Positions 22,912-31,896 of a stretch of 36,479 nucleotides of DNA are shown here, one piece after another. Location: the NCBI GenBank assembly GCA_019247495.1, contig JAFAOU010000156.1:1-36479 (forward strand), written 5' to 3'. The number at the start of each line of letters is the position of its first letter. The first letter of the stretch is position 1. A program made the translations under genes and the position numbers. Below the pieces are notes generated by a model. The model had not been told where the DNA came from, ran no database searches, and saw nothing but the letters and a program-made list of their open reading frames with translations. This stretch comes from Acidobacteriota bacterium (lineage in GTDB: Bacteria; Acidobacteriota; Thermoanaerobaculia; Gp7-AA8).

Positions 22912-23787
22912 ATGAGCCATCCCGCGAGCGAGACCATTCGCATCGCCAATATTGTCATCGGCATCCGCTACGCCGAGGAGTCGCTCTGGCGGCCCCTGTC
23001 CGAGGCGGCCAGCCGATTCTCGGTGCCGGACGCGGTGCCGGACATCGTCGTCACGGTCGACGCGATGGCGCGAGATCTTCCGCCCCCGGGCCGTCTGCTT
23101 TTCGAGTCCGGCGCGGTCTGGCGCGCGTATGACGACGCCGATGGATTCCGCATCGATTGCTGGAGCGATCTGTTCGGCGACGCTCCGTACAAGTCAGCGT
23201 TTTTCGATCGCGATTTGCGCGCAGGGCGCATTCTCGTCCGCCCGGACGCGTTCCTCGACACGATGCATCCGCTCGACTATCCGCTCGACGAGGTGCTGAT
23301 CGCGCATCTTCTCGGACGCGGACGCGGCGTGGAATTGCACGGTTGCGGCATCATCGACCGGGACGGCCGCGGACAGCTTTTCGTTGGTCAGTCCGGCGCC
23401 GGAAAAACGACCACGGCGCGGGTCTGGCTGGCCGAGGCGCCCTACGACATCGTGAGCGACGATCGCGTCATCGTGCGAAATATCGACGGCGAGTGGCGGA
23501 TGTTCGGGACGCCGTGGCATGGCGAGGCCGAGCTGTCGTCGCCGCAGTCGGCTCCGCTTGCGGCGATTCATCTCCTGGTGCAGGCACCGCGAACAGAACT
23601 GGTTTCGTTGCCGCCGGCGCAAGCGGCGGCGGCACTCTTCGGATGTACGTTTCCGCCGTTTTATGACGCCGAGGCGCTGAGTTTCACGTTGGAATGCCTC
23701 GACCGCATCGTGCGCGATCTACCGGTGCGTGCGCTCCGTTTCCTGCCGGACCGCAGCATCATCGAATGCGTCCGGAGCGCGGCGTGA
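22912..23787 (+). CDS. HPr-kinase-like protein (HprK/PEPCK fold) of the RiPP cassette
   Basis: 291 residues. A P-loop GQSGAGKTTTARVW (around residues 159-172) and the downstream VSDDRVIV acidic motif match the C-terminal catalytic domain of HPr kinase/phosphorylase. GTPWHGEAELS is typical of HprK-like proteins in peptide clusters. There is no HPr or PTS context. In lasso-peptide clusters, homologues (PadeK, ThcoK) phosphorylate the C-terminal Ser of the precursor; the candidate precursor here also ends in Ser. I infer a peptide kinase, but a role as a helper for leader handling is possible. It overlaps the next gene at GTGA. Confidence 0.83.
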   Translation: MSHPASETIRIANIVIGIRYAEESLWRPLSEAASRFSVPDAVPDIVVTVDAMARDLPPPGRLLFESGAVWRAYDDADGFRIDCWSDLFGDAPYKSAFFDRDLRAGRILVRPDAFLDTMHPLDYPLDEVLIAHLLGRGRGVELHGCGIIDRDGRGQLFVGQSGAGKTTTARVWLAEAPYDIVSDDRVIVRNIDGEWRMFGTPWHGEAELSSPQSAPLAAIHLLVQAPRTELVSLPPAQAAAALFGCTFPPFYDAEALSFTLECLDRIVRDLPVRALRFLPDRSIIECVRSAA

Positions 23788-24170
23788 GCGAATTCGAACC
23801 GACGCTGCGCGACGTTTTGGCCGCCGGCCACACGGCGCGGTTTCGCGCGTCGGGAGACAGCATGTATCCGGCGATCCGGAGTGGCGACTACCTCGAGATC
23901 GCTCGCTGCCCGGTTTCGCAGCTTCGCGTCGGCGACGTCATCCTCGCGACGACGGAACGCGGGTTGACGGCGCATCGCATCGTGCGGATTCAAGAAGCCG
24001 AGGGGAAGACTCGGATCACGACGCGCGGCGACAACGCGCTGCGGTCCGATCCGTCCGTGGTTTCCGACGATGTTCTCGGGCGTGTTGAGAATGTGCGAAC
24101 GGAATCGGCGACAATCATGCGTTTCGCAGCCGTGCTCGTCCGCCGGTTGCGGTCCGCCTTTCAGCAATAA
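23784..24170 (+). CDS. Small S24/S26-type peptidase of the RiPP cassette
   Basis: 128 residues from GTG 23784, which overlaps the HprK-like stop (GTGA) with GGAG 6 nt upstream; longer starts at 23694 or 23766 are less likely. The active-site region ASGDSMYPAIRSGDYLEI carries the nucleophile Ser26. The second block is GLTAHRIVRIQ, with His64 where bacterial signal peptidase I has Lys, as in the Ser/His SipW/Sec11 type. It has no clear membrane helix, unlike LepB or SipW. In this cassette the likely job is leader removal from the modified peptide. Confidence 0.82.
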   Translation: MSEFEPTLRDVLAAGHTARFRASGDSMYPAIRSGDYLEIARCPVSQLRVGDVILATTERGLTAHRIVRIQEAEGKTRITTRGDNALRSDPSVVSDDVLGRVENVRTESATIMRFAAVLVRRLRSAFQQ

Positions 24171-24301
24171 GTAACGCAGCGTGAGGCGGATGCGCCCATT
24201 TCGGAAGGCCGTGACGAAATTTTTGCGGCGCCGCGCACGTGTTAGAGACGTTACCCCTAATAACCTTTCCCGTCCGAATCGGTTTCACGAGAGGAACTAC
24301 T

Positions 24302-27300
24302 TTGAATATTCGAACTGCCGTCTGCCGGACGAGTGTGCGCGCCATCGCATGCGCCCTCGCGATCGTTCTCATCTCCGCCCGCGGTCACGCTCAGGTTGTC
24401 TTCGACGCAGCGTCGAACGCATCCCCGGCGGTGGTGTCGACGGGCAATCCCGTTGTGGCTTCATGGAACCACACGGTCGGGTCCGCGAAGAAGTCGTACC
24501 TCGCGGTGAGCGTGGCCATCGACAGGAACGCCGGTGGCCAGACGGTGACCAGCGTCGTCTTCGGTACGGAGGCTGGCGGGCCGAACCAGGCGATGAACCT
24601 GCTGGGAGCTGTCAACAACGGGACGATCGATCGCGCCGAAATCTGGGGCCTGGCCGGTCCCACGGCCGGAACGCACCAGATCACCGTCACAGTGGCAAAC
24701 GCCGGCGGGCAGAACACCGTCCTCATCGCTGGAGCGAAGTCGTTCTCGAACGTGTTTCAGACGGCGTCGAATGGAACGGCCGTAACCGCCACCGGTACGA
24801 GTACGACTCCTTCCGTGACGGTCGCCAACTCGGCGTTCAGTTATGTCGTTGACGCGGTCGCTTTCAACGGCAACAACGCGCTGACGGCTGCTGCCGGTCA
24901 GTCGAATCCATTCAACGTAACCAGTGCCGCACCGGCGTTTTCGGGCGCCGGCAGCATCGAGCCGGGCGCGGCCAGCAGCACGCTGTCGTGGACCGCGGGC
25001 GCGTCGCAAGCCTGGGCAGCGGTCGGTGTGGCGCTGCAGGCGGCGAACCCGCAGATCCTCTTCGATGCTGCCAGCGGCGCGACGTTCGCCTCGGCCGGCA
25101 ATCCCGTCGTCGGTTCGTGGAATCACACTACGACCACCGCTGCAAACCGTTACCTCGTCGTCGGCGTCAATATCGACAAGAGCGGTGGGGCCTCCGTCGT
25201 CAACAGCGTCCGGTACGGAACGGAAGGCGGCGGGCCGAACGTCCTGATGACGTTGCTCGGCGCGATCAACAATGGGACCGCCGTTCGGACCGAACTGTGG
25301 GGCATAGCCGCGCCGGCGTCGGGCGTCCACCAAATCACGGTCTCCGTGAGTAACGCAGGTTTGAATGTCAACGTCGTCGCGGGAGCGCAGAGCTTCAGCA
25401 ACGTCGACCAGTCCGCGCCCACCGGAACCGTGGCCACGAACTTCGCCAATTCGACGACTCCTAATGTGAACGTGACCAATTCCGCGTACGACTACGTGGT
25501 CGACGCGGTTGCCTACAACACCAACGCGGTGGGAGCTGTTGGACCACAGCAGGACCTCCGCTACGGCTTCGTCACCAATGCCGCGGCGCCGGTCACGAAC
25601 TTCTCGGGCGCCGGAAGCGGCGCTCGCGGCTACGCGAACATCGCGATGACGTGGACCGCTGCCGTCGGAGCACAGAACTGGACCATCGCTGCCGTTCCAC
25701 TCAAACAGGTTGCCGTTGGCCTCAACAAGACTGTCTCCGCCGATGTCATCAAGCTCGGCGACAGCGTTACGTACACGCTGACGGCGACCAACTACAGCGC
25801 GGCCGCGGTGAACAACGTCACCATCACGGATGCCATCCCGGCCAATGCGACGTTCGTGTCGCAGACCGGATGCGCGGGCAGCGGTCCGGTGACGTGCAAC
25901 ATCGGCACGCTGGCCGCGGGCGCCACGTCCGCGCCGATCACGATCACCGTCGTCGCCAACGCGGCAGGGACGGTTTCAAACGTAGCCACCGTGACGTATA
26001 CCGGTGCGGCCGCTCCCAATTCTTCGGAAACGGTCAGTACGCTCGCCGAAGCGAAGATCTGCGCGAATCCCGGCAAAGACGGCGTCGGCGGAACGCTGGC
26101 CGGCATCAAGAACGACTACTGGCCGGGCAGCTCCACGGTTGCGGCGGGAGCGACAGGGCTCACGGTCGGCGCACGCACGGCTGGCGCCGGTGGAAACACG
26201 ATCAGCGCGGGCGATCTCCTCATCGTTATGCAGATGCAGGACGCCGCCTTCGATACGACGAACGATGAAACCTACGGTGAAGGCACCGGCTCGACGCGCG
26301 CAACGGGCACCGGCAGCGGCGCGGCCACCGCGCTGAATAACGCCGGCCGCTGGGAGTACGTCGTGGCGACGAATGCGGTTTCTGCAGCCGGCGGCGCTTT
26401 GACCTTCAACGGCGGCGGCGCGGGCGGAGGTCTGCTCTACGGCTACACGAATCAGACATTTGCCACCACCACCACGCAGGGACAGCGCACCTATCAGGTA
26501 ATCCGCGTTCCTCAGTACACGACCGCCACTCTCGGATCGACGCTGACCGCTCTCGCGTGGAACGGCGCGACCGGCGGCATCCTCGCCATCGACGTCAGCG
26601 GTACGTTGACGCTTGGCAGCGCGACCGTGTCGGTCAACGGCAAAGGCTTCCGTGGCGGCGGCGGACGTCAGCTCGCCGGCGTCGGCGCAGGGACGGCTCT
26701 TCTTTCGACCGACTTCCGCACGCTGGCCACGCTGGCCACGAACGGGTCGAAGGGCGAGGGCATCGCCGGCACTCCTCGTTACATCTATCAGCACGGCGCC
26801 ACAATCGGAGCGCCAGCGTCGGGCAACGCCCCGCTCGACACGGGCGTGGAAGGTTACGTCGCCGGCAGCTACGGCCGCGGCGCGCCCGGCAACGCTGGCG
26901 GCGGTTCGACCGACGGCGACGTCACCGCGAACCAGGACAACAGCGGCGGTGGCGGCGGCGGCAACGCCGGCTTCGGCGGCGCCGGCGGAAACGGCTGGGC
27001 ATGCAACTGCCCCTCGGGCGGACAGGGCGGCGGCGGCATTTCGCCGAGCCTCACCCGCATCACGATGGGCGGCGGCGGCGGCGCCGGAACGACGAACAAT
27101 GCGTCGGCGGAAACGTGTATCGCTCCTCCGACCTGCCGCGTCAACGTGCCCGGCGATTGGACCGACACCGAGGCCGGTGCGAATGGCTACTACAGCAGCG
27201 GTGCGAATGGCGGCGGCACGATGATCATCCGTGCTCTGCAAGTTACCGGTACGGCCACGCTCACCGCGAATGGCTTCACGGCGTACAACACCGGCCGTGA

Positions 27301-30300
27301 CGGCGCAGGTGGCGGCGGCGCCGGCGGTTCGGTGCTCTTCACCGTGCAGTCGGGCGTTTTGACCGGATTGACGGTGCAGGCCAAGGGCGGCGACGGCGGC
27401 AACACCTGGCTCACGACCGCTCCGGGAGGCACCCCTGGCGAGCGTCACGGCCCCGGCGGCGGTGGCGGTGGTGGATTCGTTCTGCTCTCGAGCGCCGCGG
27501 CGTCGACCGACGTCACCGCCGGACAAGGCGGCATCACTACGACAGCGAATGACGACTACGGCGCGCAGCCTGGAACTCCCGGCAGCGTTCAATTGATCGC
27601 TGGAAACAATGTCCTCCCCGGTGGTGACGGCGCGTCCTGCGCGATCGCCGATCTCGCCGTCACGAACGTCGTCAGCGCTCCTGCGATTCAGGCGGGCAGC
27701 AACGTTACCTTCACGCAGTCGGTGACCAACAACGGGCCGAGCCCGGCGGACGGCGTCGTCTACATGGCTCCGATTCCTGCCAGCTCGACGTTTGTCTCGA
27801 TGTCCGTTCCTCCCGGTTGGACCTGCATCACTCCCGCCGTCGGCGGCACGGGCGTCGTTACGTGCACGACTCCGACCCTTGCCAACGCGGCAACGTCGAA
27901 TTTCTCGCTCGTCGTCAACTCTTCGGTCGGCACTCCGGCCGGTTACCTGATGACGGAGACAAACTCGGTTTCGAGCAACACACCCGACTCCAACCCCAAC
28001 AACAATCAGGCTACCGCGTCGACCCTCATCGAAGCCTCGCCTACGGCCGATAAGTTTGCGGACATGGCCATAACGATCACGGAAAGCACGAGCGTTCCGG
28101 TTCCAGGCGCGAACATCAACTACACGCAGACCATCTCGAACCTCGGCAGTTTCACCGCCAACGTTCCGACATACAGCATCACCACTCCTCCGAATACCAC
28201 CTTCCAGGGCATCACTCCTCCGGCCGGATGGACGTGCATTACGCCGGCGATCGGCGGAACCGGCGCGATTAACTGCACCGGTATCACGCTTGCCTCGGGC
28301 GCCAGCGTGAGCATGCCGCTCACGCTCAAGGTGAATGCCGTCGGTGTGACGCCGGGAGTCACGGTCATCACGGCCACTCCCTCGGTGTCGAGTAGTTCCC
28401 GCGATCCGTATCTGCCCAACAATACCGCCAGCGTCTCGGCCACGGTTGTGGCCGCAGGCTCCGGCGATGTCCAGGTGACGATCGCGAATAGTCCGAATCC
28501 CGTCAGCCCCGCTCAGAGTTACAGCTACACGGTCACCGCGACCAACAACGGTCCGGCGGCGGCAGCGAACGACACGGTCTCGCTCCCGCTTCCTGCCGGG
28601 ACGAACTTCCAATCGCTCACGCCTCCCGCGGGCTGGGCATGCGTGACGCCGGCTGTCGGCTCCGGCGGAACGATTACCTGCACCATCGCCTCCTTCGCCA
28701 TCGGAGCCAGTGCGACGTTCTCACCGGTGGTCATGGTCAATCCGACCACGGCTGCCGGAACGACACTGACGGCGACGGCGACGATCGCCACGACTTCTAC
28801 CGACAACATCGCCTCGAACAACACCGCATCGACGAGCAACGTCGTTGTCGCGCGCACGAGCGCGGACGTCGGCATCGTGAAGACTGACTCGCCGGATCCT
28901 GTCGGTGTTGGGCAGTTGATCACCTACCGGCTGACGGTTACGAACAACGGACCGGCGCGAGCCACGAATGTCACCGTCAGCGATCCGTTGCCGGCGAACG
29001 TCAACCTCGTCTCCGCGAATCCGAGTATCGGCGCGTGTTCGAACAACCTGCCGACGACTCCGACGACCATCAGTTGCTCGCTCGGTGCGCTGGCAGTCGG
29101 CAATTCACAATTCGTCGATGTCATCGTGCAGGCCACCGCGGTAGGCACTCTCACAAACACGGCCACCGTGACTCGAACGGAAGTCGACTCAAATCCTGCG
29201 AACGACTCCTCGACGGCCACTACCACCGTTCTCGCGGTGACCCTCGTTCGCCTGCGCGACTTCACCGTCACGCAAGACAGGAAGAACGTTTCGATCGCAT
29301 GGCAGACCAGCTTCGAGTCCGACAACCTCGGCTTCAACATCTATCGCGAGGTCGGTCCGCAGCGGACGAAGGTCAACAAGAAACTGATCGCCGGCACCGC
29401 GCTGACGTCGAAGGAACACGACGGCAAGGCGGGTTCGGTCTATCGCTACAACGACAGGCTCGATGAAGGAACCTTCGCGCAGTACTGGCTGGAGGACGTC
29501 GACACGGCCGGCAAGCACACCATGCACGGTCCGGTCTCGCCGGTGAACGGTGCGCCGTCCGGTCCGCCCAACACGACCTCGCTTTCCGGCCTCGGCGCCA
29601 ACGGCGATGTCATCGATACGCCGGCCGGCTTCGGCGCCGCGCACTCCACGGCGCAGGAAACCGCTACGAACGCGCAGTACAAGAAGCAGCTCGATCTGGC
29701 CGCGGACGCAGGCCTGCGCATCTACGTGTCGCAGGAAGGTTGGTACCGCGTTACGCGTGCGGCGATGGTCGCCGCCGGCTACGACCCAGGATCGGATCCG
29801 AAAGACATCTCCCTCTACATGCTCGGCGACGAGCTCGACATCAAGGTCGACGATGGCGGCGACGGCAAGTTCGACGCGAACGATGCTGTCGAGTTTTATG
29901 GCTATCCGGTCGATACCGTTTCCACGGGCGCGCGCACCTATTGGCTCCGCGCGTCGAAGAACGACGGCAGGAACAGCCGCATCGACACGCAGAAGGCGAA
30001 GGGCGGCGATCCCATCACCGGCAGCGTGCCGTTCACGTATCAGCGCATCGAGCGCGGCGTGTTCGCGCCGCTCGTGAAAAACAGCGAAGACGACGCCTTC
30101 TTCGGCACGCTCATCCTGAGCGACGGCGGCACAGAGCCGTTGACGGTTGCCAACCTCGACACCTCCTACGGCGGCAATGCCTCGCTGGAGTTGTTGATCC
30201 AGGGCGGCACCGACATGAATCACATCATCGACGTGGCTATCAACGGTCACTACCTCGGTACGGCCACTCTGGCCAGCATCGACGAGAAGACGTTCACGTA

Positions 30301-31741
30301 CCCGTTCCCCCAGTCATGGCTCACGGCCGGCACGAACAACGTTTTGCTGACGTCGCGCAATGGCGATGAGGACGTGAGCGTGGTGGCCAGGTCGCGGATC
30401 ACGTATCAGCATCTTCTCCGCGCCGATGCCGGCGTCCTCAATGTCAATCTCGCCGGAGGCCGCGCGGTCACCATCGGCGGATTCACGACGAACAATGTGC
30501 GCGCCGTCGACGTCACCGACGGTCGTCATCCGGTCGAGATCCAGACGACGGTCGCCGCTGACCCGCAGGGCGGTTACGCGGCCACGTTCACCAATGTCTC
30601 CGGCGGCACGCGAACGGTCACCGCGTTCGATTCCTCGCGCGTCCTCGCTGCCGGTGAGCTGGCTACGAGCACACCGTCAACCTGGAGCGATACCAACGGC
30701 AAGAGCAACGGCGCGAAGGGGCCGGGCGACTTCTACATCGTCAGCAACCGCGCGTTCATCCCTGCCGCGCAGTCGCTCAAGGCGCTGCGTGACGGTGAAG
30801 GCACTGACACGCGCATCATCGACGTCGACGATCTCTACGACGAATTCAACTTCGGTATCCGCAGCCCTGGCGCGATCAAGTCGTTCTTCCAGATGGCTGC
30901 GGGCTGGAAACACGCTCCGACTGCATTCATGCTTCTCGGCGACGCCAGCATCGATCCTCGCAACTATCTCGGCACCGGCACATTCGACTACGTGCCCACG
31001 AAGCTCGTACCCACGGCGCTTCTGCGCACTGCGTCGGACGACTGGTTCGCCGACTTCAATAACGACGGCACCGCCGACATCCCGGTGGGACGCATTCCGG
31101 TGCGCACTCCGGCCGAAGCGTCGCTGGTCATCGGCAAGATCACGTCGCGCGGCAAACCGAGTGGCGCATGGACGCGCAGCGCGCTCTTCGTCAACGACGT
31201 GACCACCGACTACGACTTCGGTGCCGTATCGGCATCGCTCGTCAAACTTCTCCCGGCGGGCACGACCAGCCAGATCATCGACTTCTCGAAGACCTCCAAT
31301 GCACACGGAGACATCGTGAGCGCGATGAACTCAGGCAACCTGCTGACGACCTACGTCGGGCATGCCTCGGTGGAGATCTGGGGTGAGAACATCTTCTCGT
31401 CGTCCGATTCCAGCGCGCTGACCAACGGCAACCGTTTGCCGGTGGTGCTGCTGATGAACTGCTTGAACGGCTACTTCCACGACATCTTCAGCCAGAGTCT
31501 GGCCGAGGCGATGATTAATGCGCCGAATGGTGGTGCCGTGGCGGTGTGGGCATCTTCCGGTCTGACGCAGCCCGACCAGCAGGCGCTCATGTCGCGCGAA
31601 GTGTTCCGTCAGCTCTTCCGCAGCGGCGAGAACCTGACGCTCGGTCAGGCCATGATTCGTGCGAAGTCTGTCGTCGCCGATCCCGACGTCCGCAAGTCGT
31701 GGATCCTCTTCGGCGATCCCACCATGAAACTCGTTCCGTAA
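24302..31741 (+). CDS. Giant exported protein with DUF11 repeats and C-terminal gingipain-type (C25) peptidase
   Basis: 2479 residues from TTG 24302, with GAGGA 6 nt upstream, giving a signal peptide (VRAIACALAIVLISARGHA); a GTG at 24239 would put 21 extra residues before it. Domain order: two homologous jelly-roll-like units (about 32-460, each starting LFDAAS or VFDAAS); DUF11 (475-585); a Gly-rich region (about 780-1105) with GGGGGG-type runs; four more DUF11 domains (about 1117-1640); a fibronectin-like segment VRLRDFTVTQDRKN (about 1650-1740); then a Peptidase C25-like block to the end. His2354 in TYVGHASVEIW and Cys2387 in LLMNCLNGYF are 33 residues apart, as in gingipain RgpB. The chain ends SWILFGDPTMKLVP. 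It is probably a surface-exposed or secreted protease/adhesin. Confidence 0.85.
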   Translation: MNIRTAVCRTSVRAIACALAIVLISARGHAQVVFDAASNASPAVVSTGNPVVASWNHTVGSAKKSYLAVSVAIDRNAGGQTVTSVVFGTEAGGPNQAMNLLGAVNNGTIDRAEIWGLAGPTAGTHQITVTVANAGGQNTVLIAGAKSFSNVFQTASNGTAVTATGTSTTPSVTVANSAFSYVVDAVAFNGNNALTAAAGQSNPFNVTSAAPAFSGAGSIEPGAASSTLSWTAGASQAWAAVGVALQAANPQILFDAASGATFASAGNPVVGSWNHTTTTAANRYLVVGVNIDKSGGASVVNSVRYGTEGGGPNVLMTLLGAINNGTAVRTELWGIAAPASGVHQITVSVSNAGLNVNVVAGAQSFSNVDQSAPTGTVATNFANSTTPNVNVTNSAYDYVVDAVAYNTNAVGAVGPQQDLRYGFVTNAAAPVTNFSGAGSGARGYANIAMTWTAAVGAQNWTIAAVPLKQVAVGLNKTVSADVIKLGDSVTYTLTATNYSAAAVNNVTITDAIPANATFVSQTGCAGSGPVTCNIGTLAAGATSAPITITVVANAAGTVSNVATVTYTGAAAPNSSETVSTLAEAKICANPGKDGVGGTLAGIKNDYWPGSSTVAAGATGLTVGARTAGAGGNTISAGDLLIVMQMQDAAFDTTNDETYGEGTGSTRATGTGSGAATALNNAGRWEYVVATNAVSAAGGALTFNGGGAGGGLLYGYTNQTFATTTTQGQRTYQVIRVPQYTTATLGSTLTALAWNGATGGILAIDVSGTLTLGSATVSVNGKGFRGGGGRQLAGVGAGTALLSTDFRTLATLATNGSKGEGIAGTPRYIYQHGATIGAPASGNAPLDTGVEGYVAGSYGRGAPGNAGGGSTDGDVTANQDNSGGGGGGNAGFGGAGGNGWACNCPSGGQGGGGISPSLTRITMGGGGGAGTTNNASAETCIAPPTCRVNVPGDWTDTEAGANGYYSSGANGGGTMIIRALQVTGTATLTANGFTAYNTGRDGAGGGGAGGSVLFTVQSGVLTGLTVQAKGGDGGNTWLTTAPGGTPGERHGPGGGGGGGFVLLSSAAASTDVTAGQGGITTTANDDYGAQPGTPGSVQLIAGNNVLPGGDGASCAIADLAVTNVVSAPAIQAGSNVTFTQSVTNNGPSPADGVVYMAPIPASSTFVSMSVPPGWTCITPAVGGTGVVTCTTPTLANAATSNFSLVVNSSVGTPAGYLMTETNSVSSNTPDSNPNNNQATASTLIEASPTADKFADMAITITESTSVPVPGANINYTQTISNLGSFTANVPTYSITTPPNTTFQGITPPAGWTCITPAIGGTGAINCTGITLASGASVSMPLTLKVNAVGVTPGVTVITATPSVSSSSRDPYLPNNTASVSATVVAAGSGDVQVTIANSPNPVSPAQSYSYTVTATNNGPAAAANDTVSLPLPAGTNFQSLTPPAGWACVTPAVGSGGTITCTIASFAIGASATFSPVVMVNPTTAAGTTLTATATIATTSTDNIASNNTASTSNVVVARTSADVGIVKTDSPDPVGVGQLITYRLTVTNNGPARATNVTVSDPLPANVNLVSANPSIGACSNNLPTTPTTISCSLGALAVGNSQFVDVIVQATAVGTLTNTATVTRTEVDSNPANDSSTATTTVLAVTLVRLRDFTVTQDRKNVSIAWQTSFESDNLGFNIYREVGPQRTKVNKKLIAGTALTSKEHDGKAGSVYRYNDRLDEGTFAQYWLEDVDTAGKHTMHGPVSPVNGAPSGPPNTTSLSGLGANGDVIDTPAGFGAAHSTAQETATNAQYKKQLDLAADAGLRIYVSQEGWYRVTRAAMVAAGYDPGSDPKDISLYMLGDELDIKVDDGGDGKFDANDAVEFYGYPVDTVSTGARTYWLRASKNDGRNSRIDTQKAKGGDPITGSVPFTYQRIERGVFAPLVKNSEDDAFFGTLILSDGGTEPLTVANLDTSYGGNASLELLIQGGTDMNHIIDVAINGHYLGTATLASIDEKTFTYPFPQSWLTAGTNNVLLTSRNGDEDVSVVARSRITYQHLLRADAGVLNVNLAGGRAVTIGGFTTNNVRAVDVTDGRHPVEIQTTVAADPQGGYAATFTNVSGGTRTVTAFDSSRVLAAGELATSTPSTWSDTNGKSNGAKGPGDFYIVSNRAFIPAAQSLKALRDGEGTDTRIIDVDDLYDEFNFGIRSPGAIKSFFQMAAGWKHAPTAFMLLGDASIDPRNYLGTGTFDYVPTKLVPTALLRTASDDWFADFNNDGTADIPVGRIPVRTPAEASLVIGKITSRGKPSGAWTRSALFVNDVTTDYDFGAVSASLVKLLPAGTTSQIIDFSKTSNAHGDIVSAMNSGNLLTTYVGHASVEIWGENIFSSSDSSALTNGNRLPVVLLMNCLNGYFHDIFSQSLAEAMINAPNGGAVAVWASSGLTQPDQQALMSREVFRQLFRSGENLTLGQAMIRAKSVVADPDVRKSWILFGDPTMKLVP

Positions 31742-31751
31742 ACGATCATCG

Positions 31752-31784
31752 ATCGCGGGCAGGCGGCAAACGCCTGCCCGCGAT
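31752..31784 (+). terminator. Strong hairpin after the giant gene
   Basis: 14-bp perfect stem ATCGCGGGCAGGCG (31752-31765) and its complement (31771-31784) with a GCAAA loop, 10 nt after the stop. Only TTC follows, so it is a weak intrinsic terminator and might work as an mRNA 3'-end stabiliser. The rest of 31785-31896 shows no gene, only the GAGAGG ribosome-binding site of the next one. Confidence 0.6.
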
Positions 31785-31896
31785 TCAGTGGACATATCTG
31801 ATTTTCGGCGATCCTCATCCCTCCCATAAAGACGGCTTGGCGTAGACGTGATATAAGCACGCCGGTCCCCAAATTAATTAAAGAGAGGAATCGTCT

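Noticed and set aside
21137..24170. Lasso-peptide cluster
   Set aside because: No transglutaminase-like B protein and no asparagine-synthetase-like C protein; the modifying enzyme is radical SAM/SPASM.
25976..28612. 878-codon minus-strand open frame
   Set aside because: Antisense to the glycine-rich and DUF11 part of the giant protein; arginine-rich low-complexity translation with no recognisable domain.
31830..31896. Promoter of the beta-helix gene (TATAAG at 31852)
   Set aside because: A fair -10 but no -35 at suitable spacing; TTGGCG at 31837 is only 9 nt away.
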